Below, one piece after another: positions 11,331 to 21,626 of a stretch of DNA of 64,000 nt; the stretch's first letter is position 1; each line of letters opens with the position of its first letter. A model generated the notes under the pieces. The model was given only the letters and a program-made list of their open reading frames with translations, was not told the origin of the DNA and did not search any database. This stretch comes from Nymphaea colorata. Lineage: Eukaryota; Streptophyta; Magnoliopsida; Nymphaeales; Nymphaeaceae. Position numbers and translations under genes: made by a program. The DNA is taken from assembly GCF_008831285.2 (NCBI RefSeq), contig NC_045148.1:6451001-6515000 (forward strand), read 5' to 3'.

Positions 11331-12630
11331 AACTCATTGTTCACAGGTTGTGTTGAGAAGCATTTGTAGTCCTTGAGGTGATTAGGCATACGTTTAGGAC
11401 GAGATGACCAGCAGAGTTGGAAAGAATTATTGGTGGTGTATAATGTAGATGCGTTAGGGTCTTCCATTTGGTTAAGCTGGTTAACCGGTTGGTCATGAGA
11501 TTGAATGTCATGGTGATTATCATTTGAGTCTTGGTTGAGAATGGGCACCTCTCGTTCTTGAATGGGGTTAGACAAAATCTCATGCTCACCTAAGATTTCA
11601 TCATTAAAAGGTAGAGGAAGGACTGCACATTCATCTACAATAGTGACGTTTTGGTTCTTATAAAGAAAGTAGTTCTCACAAAAACACTCATCCTTGCTAG
11701 TAAATAAATCATTATTTTCGAAATCATAAACTTGGTATGCGGCTGGGCCATATGGGTACCCAAGGAATATATGTATTCTTGCATGCATACCAAAATTATG
11801 ACTTATAAATATTATGAGCATAGCACAAAAATCCAAATACATGTAAATGTTTATAATTAGGTGTTTGCTTGTATAAAACTTTGTAAGGGGTTTTATTGTT
11901 CAACGCATTATTGGGCAACCTATTAAGAAGATGGGCAGCATTAGTAATGCATTCTCCCCAAAATTTGATAGGCAATTTGGCTTGAAAAAATTATGATCGA
12001 GCCAAGCTTAAGAGATCCTTATGCTTGCACTCAACGATACCATTCTATTGTGGCATGCAAACACACCTATGTTGACAATCTATTTCCTTTTCTTGAAGAA
12101 ATCTTTGCATGTTTTAAGAAAAGAATTTAGTCACATTGTCACTTTTAAGAACTTTGTTTTTTGTTTGAAACTAATTTTGTATAAAGATGACAAAATCATT
12201 AAGCATGCTCAAAACTTAAGACTTATGTCTCATAATGTAGACCATGTGGAACAGAAAAAATGATCAACAATTGTTAAAAAATAATGTGCATTACTTAATG
12301 AAGGTGTCTGCTAACCTCCCCACATGTCACAATGAATCATTCAAATGGAGCATGGTTAGAAATAGAATTATTTGGAAGCGAAGATCTTGTGCTCTTAGCA
12401 ATGAAACAAGTATCACAATTATCAACAGGTTTATAAAATCAATGTTTCAAACAAGACAAAATAAGGAGCTTATAGTTAGAGGCATGCCCGACTCTAAGAT
12501 GCCAAGGATTGGGTCTGGTCATGGACATGCCGGCTGCAACTGTTGCCTCATCCAGGACATACAAGCCACCTCTCAACCTACCCATTCCAATTGTAGTCAT
12601 TGAGTGATACTCCTGCAGCAAACAAAAGTT
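11331..12630 (-). pseudogene. Copia-A integrase and pre-integrase relic
   Basis: The pre-integrase motif WHLRVGHAS with the Leu/Arg-rich preceding peptide is at 12621-12439. Integrase-core pieces follow in other frames, including an N-G-I-V-E-C-K-H analogue of the 'NG..ERKHRH' motif near 12030 and an 'AKLPIKFWGECI...LLNRLP' analogue near 11970-11900. A hinge region with many Asp/Asn/Pro residues follows (11842-11340). Several stops interrupt it. Confidence 0.65.
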
Positions 12631-13020
12631 TTCATTAATCCTTACATCGCATTTTGAATCACCACAAAGCTTGGAAATCTTCTAGTCGTTGGTTTACAAT
12701 AGGTAAAACTGAAAGTTGGGACATTTTTAAGATTGATGGTGGGAGAGATGATCGCATCACCAACATGTGCAATGTCAGCCTAGGATCCATTGACCAATAT
12801 GGTGCATTGCACCGACACCTAGGATCCAAGGTTGGTTGGATGTGACAAGAACTGATGTAAACGGTCACCTAACGATTCATTTTGGGTTCATTGGTATCTT
12901 GTTTGGATTTCTCCATGAACTCAAGAAATTTTTAAAATAATTAGGTATTGGACTGGTCACTAACAGAGTGAGTGGGTGGTAGACTGGTTGCCGGTGGACC
13001 CTGTGGCATTCGCCTTCCGT
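12631..13020 (-). pseudogene. Copia-A protease/gag-linker remnant
   Basis: On the minus strand about 12790-12640 reads HVGDAIISPTINLKNVPTFS, matching the region after the protease active site ('..G...LSP...L..VL..P'). The segment up to 13020 resembles the gag C-terminal linker. No intact D-S-G is visible. The hAT target site lies at its upstream edge. Confidence 0.45.
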
Positions 13021-13028
13021 CTTGTTTA
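13021..13028 (+). repeat. hAT-1 left target-site duplication (8 bp)
   Basis: cttgttta here matches cttgtttg at 16779-16786 (7 of 8), immediately outside the inverted repeats. Confidence 0.8.
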
Positions 13029-14304
13029 CAGTGGCGGAGGGAGGGGGGGGCCGCCTGGGCCATGGCCCTACCCCAGGCGGAGGAAAAAAAATTTAATTAT
13101 AAAAATTTGAAAATTTTAGAGCTTCTATGTAGTATTTAGATCCGGGTTTAAATTGGCCCTACCCGGATCCAACTCCAACTCCATGGCCATGGCCCGCCCC
13201 ACTTTTGCTTGGCCTAGGTTTTCAAAAAAGGGAAAACGCATGAAGGAGAGAAAACCAGAGACAAAGAGAGAGGAAGAGGGTCTGATAGCAGTGGCCTAGG
13301 AGAAAAAAAGGGAGCACCGACTAGGCGACTACCTAAACCGACTAACGAGCACTGGAGAAGGTCTGCGACTCTGCAGCCTGTAGGAGAGACGAAAAGGAAG
13401 AGACAACAGGTGCTGAGCACGAGCACGCTGGTCGCTGCTGGCTTCAGGAAGAGGTGGGGCCATTTCCTGACTTTCTTCCATTCTTTATTATAATGGTGTT
13501 GGTCTGTTGGACCTGTTGGTGTTGATTTTTGTTGCTTAGTAAAATATGGTGGGGGCCGTGGGGCCATTTTCTGTTAACCTTTTCTGTCATTTTTCTTTTC
13601 TCTATGGTGGGTTTCTAATTTCTATTATGCACATTATTTATTTTTTAACCTTGATCTTTCACAGTTTCATTGTTTTCCATGACTTTTCTGGCCGTGATTT
13701 ATTTTTCCTAGTCTTAATTTCTAGGATTTTGATGTTTTGTGAACATAATCTTAACGTGGCTTGGCAGACTTTTCCCTACATCCACTAACTGTTTATGGGC
13801 TTCAATGCTTCATTGATGGCTGCCGTTCTCGGCTTCTCGCATGTTTTTTACTTTGCAGTCATGTTTTTAGTACCCACGGCATTCTTTTTACTTTCAGCGG
13901 CAATACCCCATACAATCACATAAATAGATAAAATTAACATTGGAACTTCCTTATAAAGGGGACTTGCAACAATTTCATCATTATGAAATGAGAAAATTTT
14001 TTATTTTTAAGGCTGGGTTAGATAGATACAGACCAAATTATGATAAGAACAAGCTTCTATGGAGCTGAATCAATTCAGTTGCAAACTCCAACCACTTGAA
14101 CATGATAAGAATATGGGCACATATACATTTGAATAGCTGAAAGAAGCCTTGAAATTTTTATTTTTCTCCAAGAAAAAGGACACATTGGTGGCCATTTCAG
14201 ACATAACTTAACAGGTGGACCTTTCTCTGACATGGAATTAAGGTAGTGAGAAAACATGTGTTTTTCGTAGTCATGAAGGGACAAGTCAAAATTCACCTCA
14301 TAAT

Positions 14305-16242
14305 ATGAATGTGCGAGCATTTAATGACTTAAGTCGTCAAAACATACACATAGATAAAATGATTGAAAAGCAAAGTTCAGAGCTTGTTTACAACAATCGT
14401 TTGAGATTGAAGGCATCTGTGGACGCAGTTCATTGGTTGGCATTCCAAGCTTGTGCTTTTAGAGGGCATGATGAAAGTTCAAGTTCATTAAATCAAGGTA
14501 ACTTTATTGAGTTCATTAAAATTTTAGCTAATTATAATGACAGAGTTGCACAAGTTGTTTTGGATAATGCCCCAAAAAATGCTAAATATACATCACCAAC
14601 AGTTCAGAAAGAAATTTTACATGTTTTTACAAGTAAAGTGAGAGCTAAAATTATAGAAGCAATTGGTGATGCTAAATATTGTATTATTATTGATGAAGCT
14701 CGAGATGAGTCCAAGAGAGAGCAAATGGCTGTTGTTCTTAGATTTGTTAATAAGCAAGGTCAAGTTCAAGAGCGATTTTTAGATGTTGTGCATGTGAGGG
14801 ATACTACAGCAATTACATTGAAGAATGCAGTTTTCACTTTGTTGTCTCAACATAATCTCAGTATTCAAGATATACGGGGTCAAGGATATGATGGTGCAAG
14901 TAATATACGAGGTGAATGGAATGGATTGCAAGCATTAATTTTGAATGAATGTCCTCATGCATATTATGTTCATTGTTTTGCTCATAGATTACAACTTGCA
15001 CTTGTTGCAGCTTCAAGAGAAGTTGTTGATGTTCATAGCTTTTTTGAACAGTTGACATATGTAATTAATGTTGTTAGTGCAAGCAGTAAACGCAATGATG
15101 AATTGCACGAAGCTCAAGCGAACGAAATTGCATTTAGAATTGCTATAGATGAACTTCAAACAAGAAGATGACTTAATCAAATTGAATCACTACAATGGTC
15201 TGGTGATACTAGATGGGGATCTCATTTTTCGTCCGTGTGCAGTTTGATAAAAATGTTCTATGCAACATGTGTAGTATTGAAAAATTTAAGAGACATTGGA
15301 TCAACATATCAAATACGGGGTGAAGGTAATTCAGCTTACAAAATGATAACATCATTTGACTTTGTATTTATTTTGCATTTGATACAAGAAATTTTGGGAC
15401 AAAGTGATATTCTTTGTCAGGCATTGCAGAGGGAAAGACAAGACATTCTAAATGCAATGGTTTTGGTTTATAATTCAAAAAAGTTTCTACAAAAACTTAG
15501 AGAGACTGGTTGGGATTCATTTATAGATACTGTGGGAGCATTTTGTATGACACATGATATCCCTATTCCAGATATGGATGCTCAATATTTTGTAAGAGGA
15601 TCATGTTCTCGTCGTGAACGTAATTTCATTACAGTGAGACATCATTATCATGTTGATATTTTTATTGCTGCCATTGATTCTCAGTTGGTAGAGTTGAATA
15701 ATAGATTTAATGAGAATTCTATGGAAATACTTCGTTTGATGTCGACATTCAACCCTAGAGATCAATATGAGTCTTTTAATGCACAAGATGCATACACTCT
15801 TACAGAGAAGTTCTATCCTAAAGATTTTCTAGACTCAGATTTTATGAGTTTAAACTATCAGTTGAGACATTACAAGAATGATATTTGTCATCATCCAAGT
15901 TTTCAAAATTTGGGTACACTATCAGATGTATGTGAAGTATTGATACGAAGTAGAAAAAGTGAAGAATATCCTTATGTATACAAGTTGCTTAGTCTCATTC
16001 TAACACTTTTTGTCTCCACTGCAACCACAGAAAGGGCATTCTCTGCTATGAAACTTATTAAAACAAAGTTGCGTAACAAAATGGAGGATGAATTCTTTGC
16101 AGATTGTTTACTTTTGTATATTGAGAAAGAAATTGCTCAAATGTTTGATTCAGATGATATTATTGATGCCTTTTATAAGATGAAAAGCCGTAGAGCACAA
16201 TTACAATATGTAAAGTATTTTGTTGTATCTTTTTTATGTTAA
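14305..16242 (+). pseudogene. hAT transposase, TTF/DUF4371-hAT type, one premature stop
   Basis: Frame 14305-15168 and frame 15172-16242 are the same reading frame, separated only by TGA at 15169-15171. A one-base change from GGA (R-G-L-N-Q-I in relatives) would explain it. The first part shows DUF4371 features: IIIDEARDES, a catalytic-region Asp context as in relatives, then GQGYDGASNIRGEWNGLQ and YYVHCFAHRLQLALVA. The second part holds WSGDTRWGSHFSS and the C-terminal dimerisation motif VSTATTERAFSAMKLIKTKL. The total is about 645 codons, shorter than full ZMYM1-like proteins because the N-terminal zinc finger upstream of 14305 is decayed. I start at the ATG at 14305 as the first in-frame Met; the true start is probably lost. 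Otherwise unusually well preserved. Confidence 0.85.
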
Positions 16243-16685
16243 TGTTTATTTGAGTTATTATTTAGTTGCAATAATAAATGATATATCTTTTATTTACATT
16301 TTATTGTGCAGGTGAATGAATGATGATATGAAACTATTTTCAATAAAAATAAAGGCAAAAACTGATTGTATTGTATAGAAAGAATGCAAAAATGCTTGTT
16401 TTAGGTAAGTAATATTTATTTTGGTTTTCTAATTTGTAGATGTCTTTGTTTGCTATATTTTGTTGTGATATTTGTATGTCCACTTTATGTTCACACCTAC
16501 GTCACTCTAATAGAAATAGAGCACCTTATCTGTTTAGGACAGATCATGTTTTGTGCTAATGACACAAACAATTATTAAAATGTGCCGTAGGACAGGTCGC
16601 GCTTCACGTTCATGACGTGGGCAATTTTATACGACATATGTTCACTTCTACTACACTGTGGCTTGCAAATATCTAAAGTGTGTGA

Positions 16686-16687
<2 letters not shown>

Positions 16688-16717
<30 letters not shown>
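16688..16717. repeat. (TA)n microsatellite inside hAT-1
   Basis: About 30 bp of TA repeat near the right end of the hAT element. Confidence 0.9.
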
Positions 16718-16718
<1 letters not shown>

Positions 16719-16778
16719 GTATTATAGTTCATTGGACCGTTCGGCCCGCCCTGAGAAAAAATCCTGGCTCTGCCCCTA

Positions 16779-16786
16779 CTTGTTTG
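16779..16786 (+). repeat. hAT-1 right target-site duplication (8 bp)
   Basis: cttgtttg, partner of cttgttta at 13021-13028. Confidence 0.8.
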
Positions 16787-17368
16787 TGCACTAGAGGAGC
16801 CATACTTGTTGGGAAATCCGACGATAAGATAGCATTTAGCTGTGGTATTTCCCTTTCTTTAACGTGAATCTTTTTCCTCCGTCGCTGGATTGCACAACGA
16901 GACCTTTCATCTTGGTATAATAAACTGCAATTAGAGTTTGCAGTTTATTATTTGGTGTTGTATTTGGTCTATGCCAGGTTTATTGGCTTGGGAATATCTA
17001 GCCTCGAGTTCCTTCCAAATTGTCATTGCAGATTTAACATAAACCACACTAGGTGACAAATCTTTATGGATAGAATTCAAAATCCATGAGTGCACAAGAT
17101 TATTGCATTGTTCCCATTTGATTCCAAGAGAAGACAAACTCTCATGCTTTAGAATCAACTCAACAACAAAGCCGAGTTTGTTCTTGGCGCTGAGAGCCAT
17201 AGTCATAGCTTTGTGCCACCACATCATGTAATTATCTCCAGTCAAAACATGGGACACAAGGGCCGTACCTGGTCCATCATAATGATGAATGTAGTATGAA
17301 CTCGTCCATACCATTGTAAGCACCTGGTCCTTCTCCAGTCCATGTTTACTTGCTGCTATCTTCTTCAC
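16787..17368 (-). pseudogene. Copia-A gag relic
   Basis: The open stretch 17368-16931 encodes 145 residues including VSHVLTGDNYMMWWHKAMTM, then ALSAKNKLGFV and IWKELEARYSQAN. This fits the N-terminal Copia gag pattern ('L.G.NY..W...M..AL..KNKLGF...', 'D.W..L...YSQ.N'). It stops at TAA near 16931 but similarity continues in another frame toward the hAT junction. Gag packages element RNA. Confidence 0.75.
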
Positions 17369-17379
17369 AAATTAATGAT

Positions 17380-17391
17380 GCTCTGATACTA
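17380..17391 (-). other. Copia-A primer-binding site
   Basis: The minus strand reads ATAGTATCAGAGC directly after the LTR terminus, close to the TGGTATCAGAGC complement of initiator-tRNA-Met used by Copia elements. Confidence 0.7.
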
Positions 17392-17431
17392 TGTTGACGT
17401 TCATTTGAGAATAAGAGGAAGGTATCATGGG

Positions 17432-17464
<33 letters not shown>

Positions 17465-17660
17465 CTTTATTCATTTGATTGTGCATATGGGCTGGGTTAT
17501 GTATAGGAACCAACATGGTAGACTTTACAATGCCAAGACTTTATATCCTTAAATCATGGAGATAAATGTGGCAAATATTACACACAATCTGATCAGATTA
17601 TCCTTGCTCATTTGATAAGATATTGCCAAGATCTTCAACAGACACCTCATCTTTCTAACA
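17392..17660 (-). repeat. Copia-A 5' LTR
   Basis: The plus strand begins TGTTGACGTTCA and ends TTTCTAACA, so the minus-strand LTR runs TGTTAGAAA...GTCAACA with TG..CA ends and the primer site next to it. It contains a (GA)n tract at 17434-17462. Its outer edge coincides with the start of unit A homology at 17661. Confidence 0.65.
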
Positions 17661-18122
17661 AATTAGGAGCATGTTTTTATTTTCTTACCTTTTTCTCTTT
17701 TTTGTTTTGTACATTTTATAGGACGCTCTCTTAAGAGCTTTTAGTCTTAGGCACGTTTGGTTAGTACCTTTAAATGCCGTTTTAGAACCTTTAAGATGTG
17801 CTTCAATGAGTTTGAAATTGAGTTTGAGAATAATTAAACAGTTTTTTTGATAAGGTGTGACTAACTTGGCCTCCCCTACTGATCACCGGGTTTGTCACAA
17901 AACGTTTCATTTTTATCTTGTCACCCAAACACACAAACTACGTTTCAACAATTGCAGGGTAAGAAAACAAGCTTGTCACATATTTGGGGGGTGCAATCCA
18001 GACACAACCTTTAACTTTTGGCACCCAAAGTATTTGCATCTAAACATAGTTAATTAACTTCCTTCTCCCCATAAAAAACAAATAAAGATTCGCACTGAAG
18101 GCTATTTAAGGATGTATTAAAT

Positions 18123-18623
18123 AGGGGCTGCACATGAGCCGAGTCGAGCCCAAGTTTGGCCAGCTTGAGCTCGACTCGGTTGGAAAAACTCGAGCTTAAG
18201 ATTGGCACGAACTCGAGTCAAGCTCCTGAGCAAGCTCAAGCTCGACTCGACTACACAAAATGGAACTTGAACTTGACTTGTTTAACCCATTTAACTCATT
18301 TAGTGTTAACTCATGTAAGCATTAACTCGTTTAACTCATGTAAGCATTAACTTATATAACTTGTGAAAAATTGCTTTTGCCCTAAAAGTTAAAATTGGTG
18401 ATTTGGTAAACCTATTTTGGCAATATTATATAAAGTACCGGTCTACAAGTCGAGTCGAGTATAAACCAATCGAGTACTTGAAACTAGAACTTGACTCGTT
18501 TATCATTTCAAGCATCTTTGTAAGCTTGAACTCTACTCGTTTATAAATGAATCGAGCTCGAACCTAGTTTTTTGATCTAGTTCGAACCAAGCCTAAGTTG
18601 GCTCGGCTTGTTGTGCAGCCCAA
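18123..18623. mobile_element. Inverted-repeat element (GAGCTCGA family), copy in unit A
   Basis: The left end AGGGGCTGCACATGAGCCGA and the reverse complement of the right end TTGGGCTGCACAACAAGCCG are inverted repeats. It is flanked by identical 9-bp repeats GTATTAAAT at 18114-18122 and 18624-18632. The interior is non-coding with many 'gagctcgactcg' and 'taactc' words. The 8-9-bp duplication fits hAT or Mutator-like; superfamily undecided. Unit C shows the unoccupied site near 465-475. Confidence 0.75.
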
Positions 18624-18804
18624 GTATTAAATGGTTTATTCTCATATACCTATAAATCTCATTTTCTGTTGAGTTTTTGTTTAAAAGTCTTTTTAACTAC
18701 ATGAAAATATAATTTTAGAAATGCATGATTTCGAAATTTGTGAGGTTGCAACCAAGGGGGAATCGAGAATACTTTTTCATTGTCATGGTTGAATTGTTTG
18801 GAGA

Positions 18805-19080
18805 TAAGCCTCAGCACCAGGCTAGGTACGCCCTACCTGGCTTAGCCCTGGCCCCAAAGCCGGCCCCAACCATAAATTGTCGGGCAGCACGGTGGGCCCA
18901 GCTCAGCTCCATAATTTTTATATTTAATTATTATTTTATTATTTATTATATATAATTATATATATATTATGATAAATTATATTTATATATTATTTTATAT
19001 TAAATAATATTTTTAATGTTAATTGAGAAGCGGTGAGCGAGGCTCGGGCACGAAGCATCACACTGGGATGTCTTGATCCT
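18805..19080. repeat. AT-core, GC-ended short element
   Basis: GC-rich ends ('caggctaggtacgcc' left; 'gaggctcgggcacgaagc' right) enclose an AT-rich core. The same structure is at about 36745-36985 in unit B. Probably an old miniature element present before A and B separated. Ends not resolved. Confidence 0.4.
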
Positions 19081-19594
19081 GATCAAGAGAGCCCAGGCCT
19101 ATTTGGGGACATATTATAGACTTTTGTTTTTAATTACACATGACGCTTCTGTATTTTTTAAACATTTTATAAGGGCCAGTTTAAAATTTTTTGAAAACCT
19201 TTCACATGGATCTGCTGTTTTTTTCAAATTTATTAATCAATACCGAACTAAATTTTAAAATTTTTAGCATGTAAAAATTTAATTTTCAAAATCTGGGGCA
19301 GCCATGGCTCCTCCGAGCCTCCAATTGGCTCCATCCCTGGTGGCAACCCCCACAAGGTTGGTAGGGCAGTGACTGCAATGTTGCTTGCTCACCCTTCGCT
19401 TTATTTGGAAAAATTATGGAGGTGTTTGGATGACAATCAAAAATCACGTTTCGTCAAAACCTGGTCTTGCTCCAAAAGACCATTTCTAAATTTTGTTGAG
19501 ATACTATCAAATGCCCACAATATTTACTTAAGGAAAAGCATGCTCCTTACTTAAGGACTGTGAGCGGTGGCCGGCAGCCACGTGCCGTCTGCTG
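19081..19594. other. Unit A upstream DNA, no gene
   Basis: Shares 'ggacatattatagac' and 'agcatgtaaaa' words with unit C at about 738-850. No credible reading frame. Confidence 0.5.
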
Positions 19595-20000
19595 TGCGGC
19601 CAGCCAGGTCTGCATATCGACAAGCGGCAGAGCAGGCGGAATCTGGGTGGATCTCCTTCTTTCCCCACACTCTGCACGGCAGGTTTGTCCGACGCATGAG
19701 GGCCGGATGTCCAGGCTGCCGAGGCCACACCACGGACTGGCCTGGGGTCATGCCACCCTGTCCGCGCTGTCCTAGCCAACCTTTTCACGTTACCACACGC
19801 CTCGAGTCTGTCCCAGTCCGTCTTGGACCTAAATCTTTGGGAAACTTTCTCATTGCTCGTCGAAAGTTTCTGACTCAGTTCAAAACTTCAAAACTAGGGG
19901 GTCAGGATGACCCACAGTTTTCAACTGTAATGTTTCCATCACTATATATATATAGAAGAGCGAACAAATGATGACTCTTGCCCAAAGTCAGTCATTTAAA

Positions 20001-20078
20001 TAAGTCATCAATCTTAATTGAAAGAAAAACAAAAAGAAATAAGTCATCAATCTTAATTGAAAGAAAAACAAAAAGAAA
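20001..20078 (+). repeat. 39-bp tandem duplication upstream of UGT copy 1
   Basis: Two adjacent identical 39-bp copies containing 'agtcatcaatcttaattg' and 'aaagaaaaacaaaaag' lie about 160 bp upstream of the ATG. UGT copy 2 has no such duplication. Confidence 0.85.
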
Positions 20079-20176
20079 AAAGTTTTAAGAAGAAACTATT
20101 GATAAGGTTTTTCTCATTTTTCACTCTTAATCATGTATTAGATTGGATTAAACTGATCCGGTGACTTTAAAAAGCG

Positions 20177-20200
20177 GTATATATATATATATATATATAA
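20177..20200 (+). promoter_or_regulatory. TA tract / putative TATA region of UGT copy 1
   Basis: A TATATA run about 35-58 bp before the ATG, followed by 'actccatctcc'. UGT copy 2 has a shorter TATATATATA at the same place followed by the same 'actccatctcc'. Conserved position supports a core promoter role, though the 5' leader would be very short. Confidence 0.5.
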
Positions 20201-20234
20201 CTCCATCTCCAGCACTGGCATCAATGAATGGAAA

Positions 20235-21626
20235 ATGGGGGTGACCATAGTGATGTTTCCTGGACCCTTGGAAAGCCACTCGGTCCCCATGATCGAGCTC
20301 TCCAACCGCCTTCTCCGCCACCACGCCGACCTCAACATCACCATTCTCCTCAGCCGCAATGCCGCTACCCGGCCTCTCACCCCTCGCTTGAGCTTCATCG
20401 AGCTCCCATACGTTGAGCCCTCGACTGGTGCACAGATGAATCTGGCGGAAACCCTCATCGGCCATGTTGACCGGCTAAAACCCGTGGTCGCCGATGCTCT
20501 TGCTTCCATCCTAAATACAAACGTTGCAGTCCCGGCCTTCGTTGTTGGTATGTTCGGAACCACCATGATCGATGTCGCCGCCGACCTCGGGGTGCCGGCA
20601 TACATCTTCTTCACCACCAGCGCCACCGGACTCGGTGTCTTTCTTCACCTTCCAGTGGTAGACTCGAAGTACAAGGAAGATGAGTGGAGGGCGCACATGG
20701 AAGGAATTGATGTTGCAGGCCTGCACATGGTGCCGCCGCTGGACTTCATCTCTGTCCTTGGGTACAAGCAGAGCCCAGCGTACACTTGGTTCCTTAACAG
20801 CTCAAGACAATACGTTAAGGCTCAAGGAATCATTGTGAATTCTTTCAATGACCTGGAGACAAAGGCTCTAGAAGCCTTGGCCCAAGGCGCGTACCTGCCC
20901 GCGGGACACACCATGCCATCCATATACCCAGTCGGGCCCTTGCTCGGGCTTGACGGCAGGCAGGCCGAGTTTGCAGACCACCCTTGCATCAAGTGGCTCG
21001 ACGGCCAGCCGAACTCGTCCATCGTTTTCCTATGTTTTGGCGGCATGGGCACCTTCTCGACCGAGCAGGCTAGGGAAATTGCTCTGGGTCTGGAACTTAG
21101 CGGGCATGGGTTTCTGTGGTCACTCAGGGTTCAGTCGGGATCGAAGGAAACAGATCTACAGGCGGCGCTGCCGGATGGGTTCCTGGAGCGAACCAAAAGT
21201 CTGGGCCTGGTCTGGACGGAGTCGGCCCCGCAGGTATCGATCCTGGCTCACCCAGCAGTGGGCGGGTTTGTGACTCACTGCGGATGGAACTCGGTACTGG
21301 AGACCATGTGGTTCGGGGTGCCGATGGTCGGCTGGCCGCTCTATGCGGAGCAGCGTCTCAATGCGTTTGTGCTGGCAAAGGAGCTGGGAATTCTGTGCGG
21401 GCGGCTGAAGAAGGAGGAGGACGACGACGAAGCGTTGGTGGAGGCGAAAGATGTGGGAGAGACAGTGAGAAGGCTGATGGAAGAGGAAGAGGGTAGAAGG
21501 GCGAGGGAGAAAACTTTGAGGATGAAAGAGTTGGGAAGGAAAGCTGTGGAGGAAGGTGGTTCTTCGTATGCCAATTTGGCTCTACTGGTAAAACAATGGA
21601 CCTGCGCATCCAACAGCCAATCTTAG
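20235..21626 (+). CDS. UDP-glycosyltransferase copy 1 (plant group E, UGT71-like)
   Basis: Intronless, 463 residues, the usual plant UGT length. Such enzymes transfer sugar from a UDP-sugar to small acceptors in the cytosol; the substrate here is not predictable. The N-terminal acceptor domain begins MGVTIVMFPG with His15 at the catalytic-base position. The mid-region has VNSFNDLE, YPVGPLLGL and IKWLD. The PSPG donor box is residues 330-373, ending LYAEQ (Glu372-Gln373, typical of UDP-glucose users) with HCGWNS at 348-353. Oddities: residue 105 (codon 20547-20549, GGT) is Gly where the catalytic-dyad Asp belongs, in FVVGMFGTTMIDVA; PSPG position 1 is Ser330 instead of Trp; and 'CFGS' is CFGG (Gly270). 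The ATG at 20235 is chosen because copy 2 conserves it. The reading frame is open throughout, so the changes look like coding divergence rather than decay. Confidence 0.93.
   Translation: MGVTIVMFPGPLESHSVPMIELSNRLLRHHADLNITILLSRNAATRPLTPRLSFIELPYVEPSTGAQMNLAETLIGHVDRLKPVVADALASILNTNVAVPAFVVGMFGTTMIDVAADLGVPAYIFFTTSATGLGVFLHLPVVDSKYKEDEWRAHMEGIDVAGLHMVPPLDFISVLGYKQSPAYTWFLNSSRQYVKAQGIIVNSFNDLETKALEALAQGAYLPAGHTMPSIYPVGPLLGLDGRQAEFADHPCIKWLDGQPNSSIVFLCFGGMGTFSTEQAREIALGLELSGHGFLWSLRVQSGSKETDLQAALPDGFLERTKSLGLVWTESAPQVSILAHPAVGGFVTHCGWNSVLETMWFGVPMVGWPLYAEQRLNAFVLAKELGILCGRLKKEEDDDEALVEAKDVGETVRRLMEEEEGRRAREKTLRMKELGRKAVEEGGSSYANLALLVKQWTCASNSQS

Larger units (their letters stand above)
13029..16778 (+). 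mobile_element. hAT-1: near-complete autonomous-type hAT (ZMYM1-like)
   Basis: The left end CAGTGGCGGAGGGAGG and the reverse complement of the right end TAGGGGCAGAGCCAGG agree at 11 of 16 positions and are bracketed by an 8-bp duplication. These are hallmarks of hAT. The 3750-bp interior codes for a DUF4371/hAT-dimerisation transposase interrupted by one TGA. It sits inside Copia-A, so it is younger than that element. The left 5' region (13029-14300) is non-coding and GC-rich near the end, with repeated 'gggccatggcccta/ccatggccatgg' words that may be subterminal transposase-binding sites (inference). Confidence 0.85.
10540..17660 (-). mobile_element. Copia-A LTR retrotransposon relic, split by a hAT
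   Basis: Reading the minus strand from the right: LTR (17660-17392), primer-binding site ATAGTATCAGAGC (near 17392-17380), gag (17368 to ~16790), [hAT insertion 16778-13029], gag/protease linker (~13020-12640), pre-integrase and integrase (~12620-11840), then RT (~11300-10560). RT ends around 10540 without RNase H or a second LTR, so the element is 3' truncated. Domain order protease-integrase-RT is diagnostic of Copia. Stops and frameshifts throughout show it is old. Confidence 0.8.

Noticed and set aside
20235-21626. Naming a specific substrate (anthocyanidin, flavonol, hydroquinone) for the UGTs
   Set aside because: Acceptor specificity of group E UGTs cannot be read from sequence motifs, and the PSPG is atypical.
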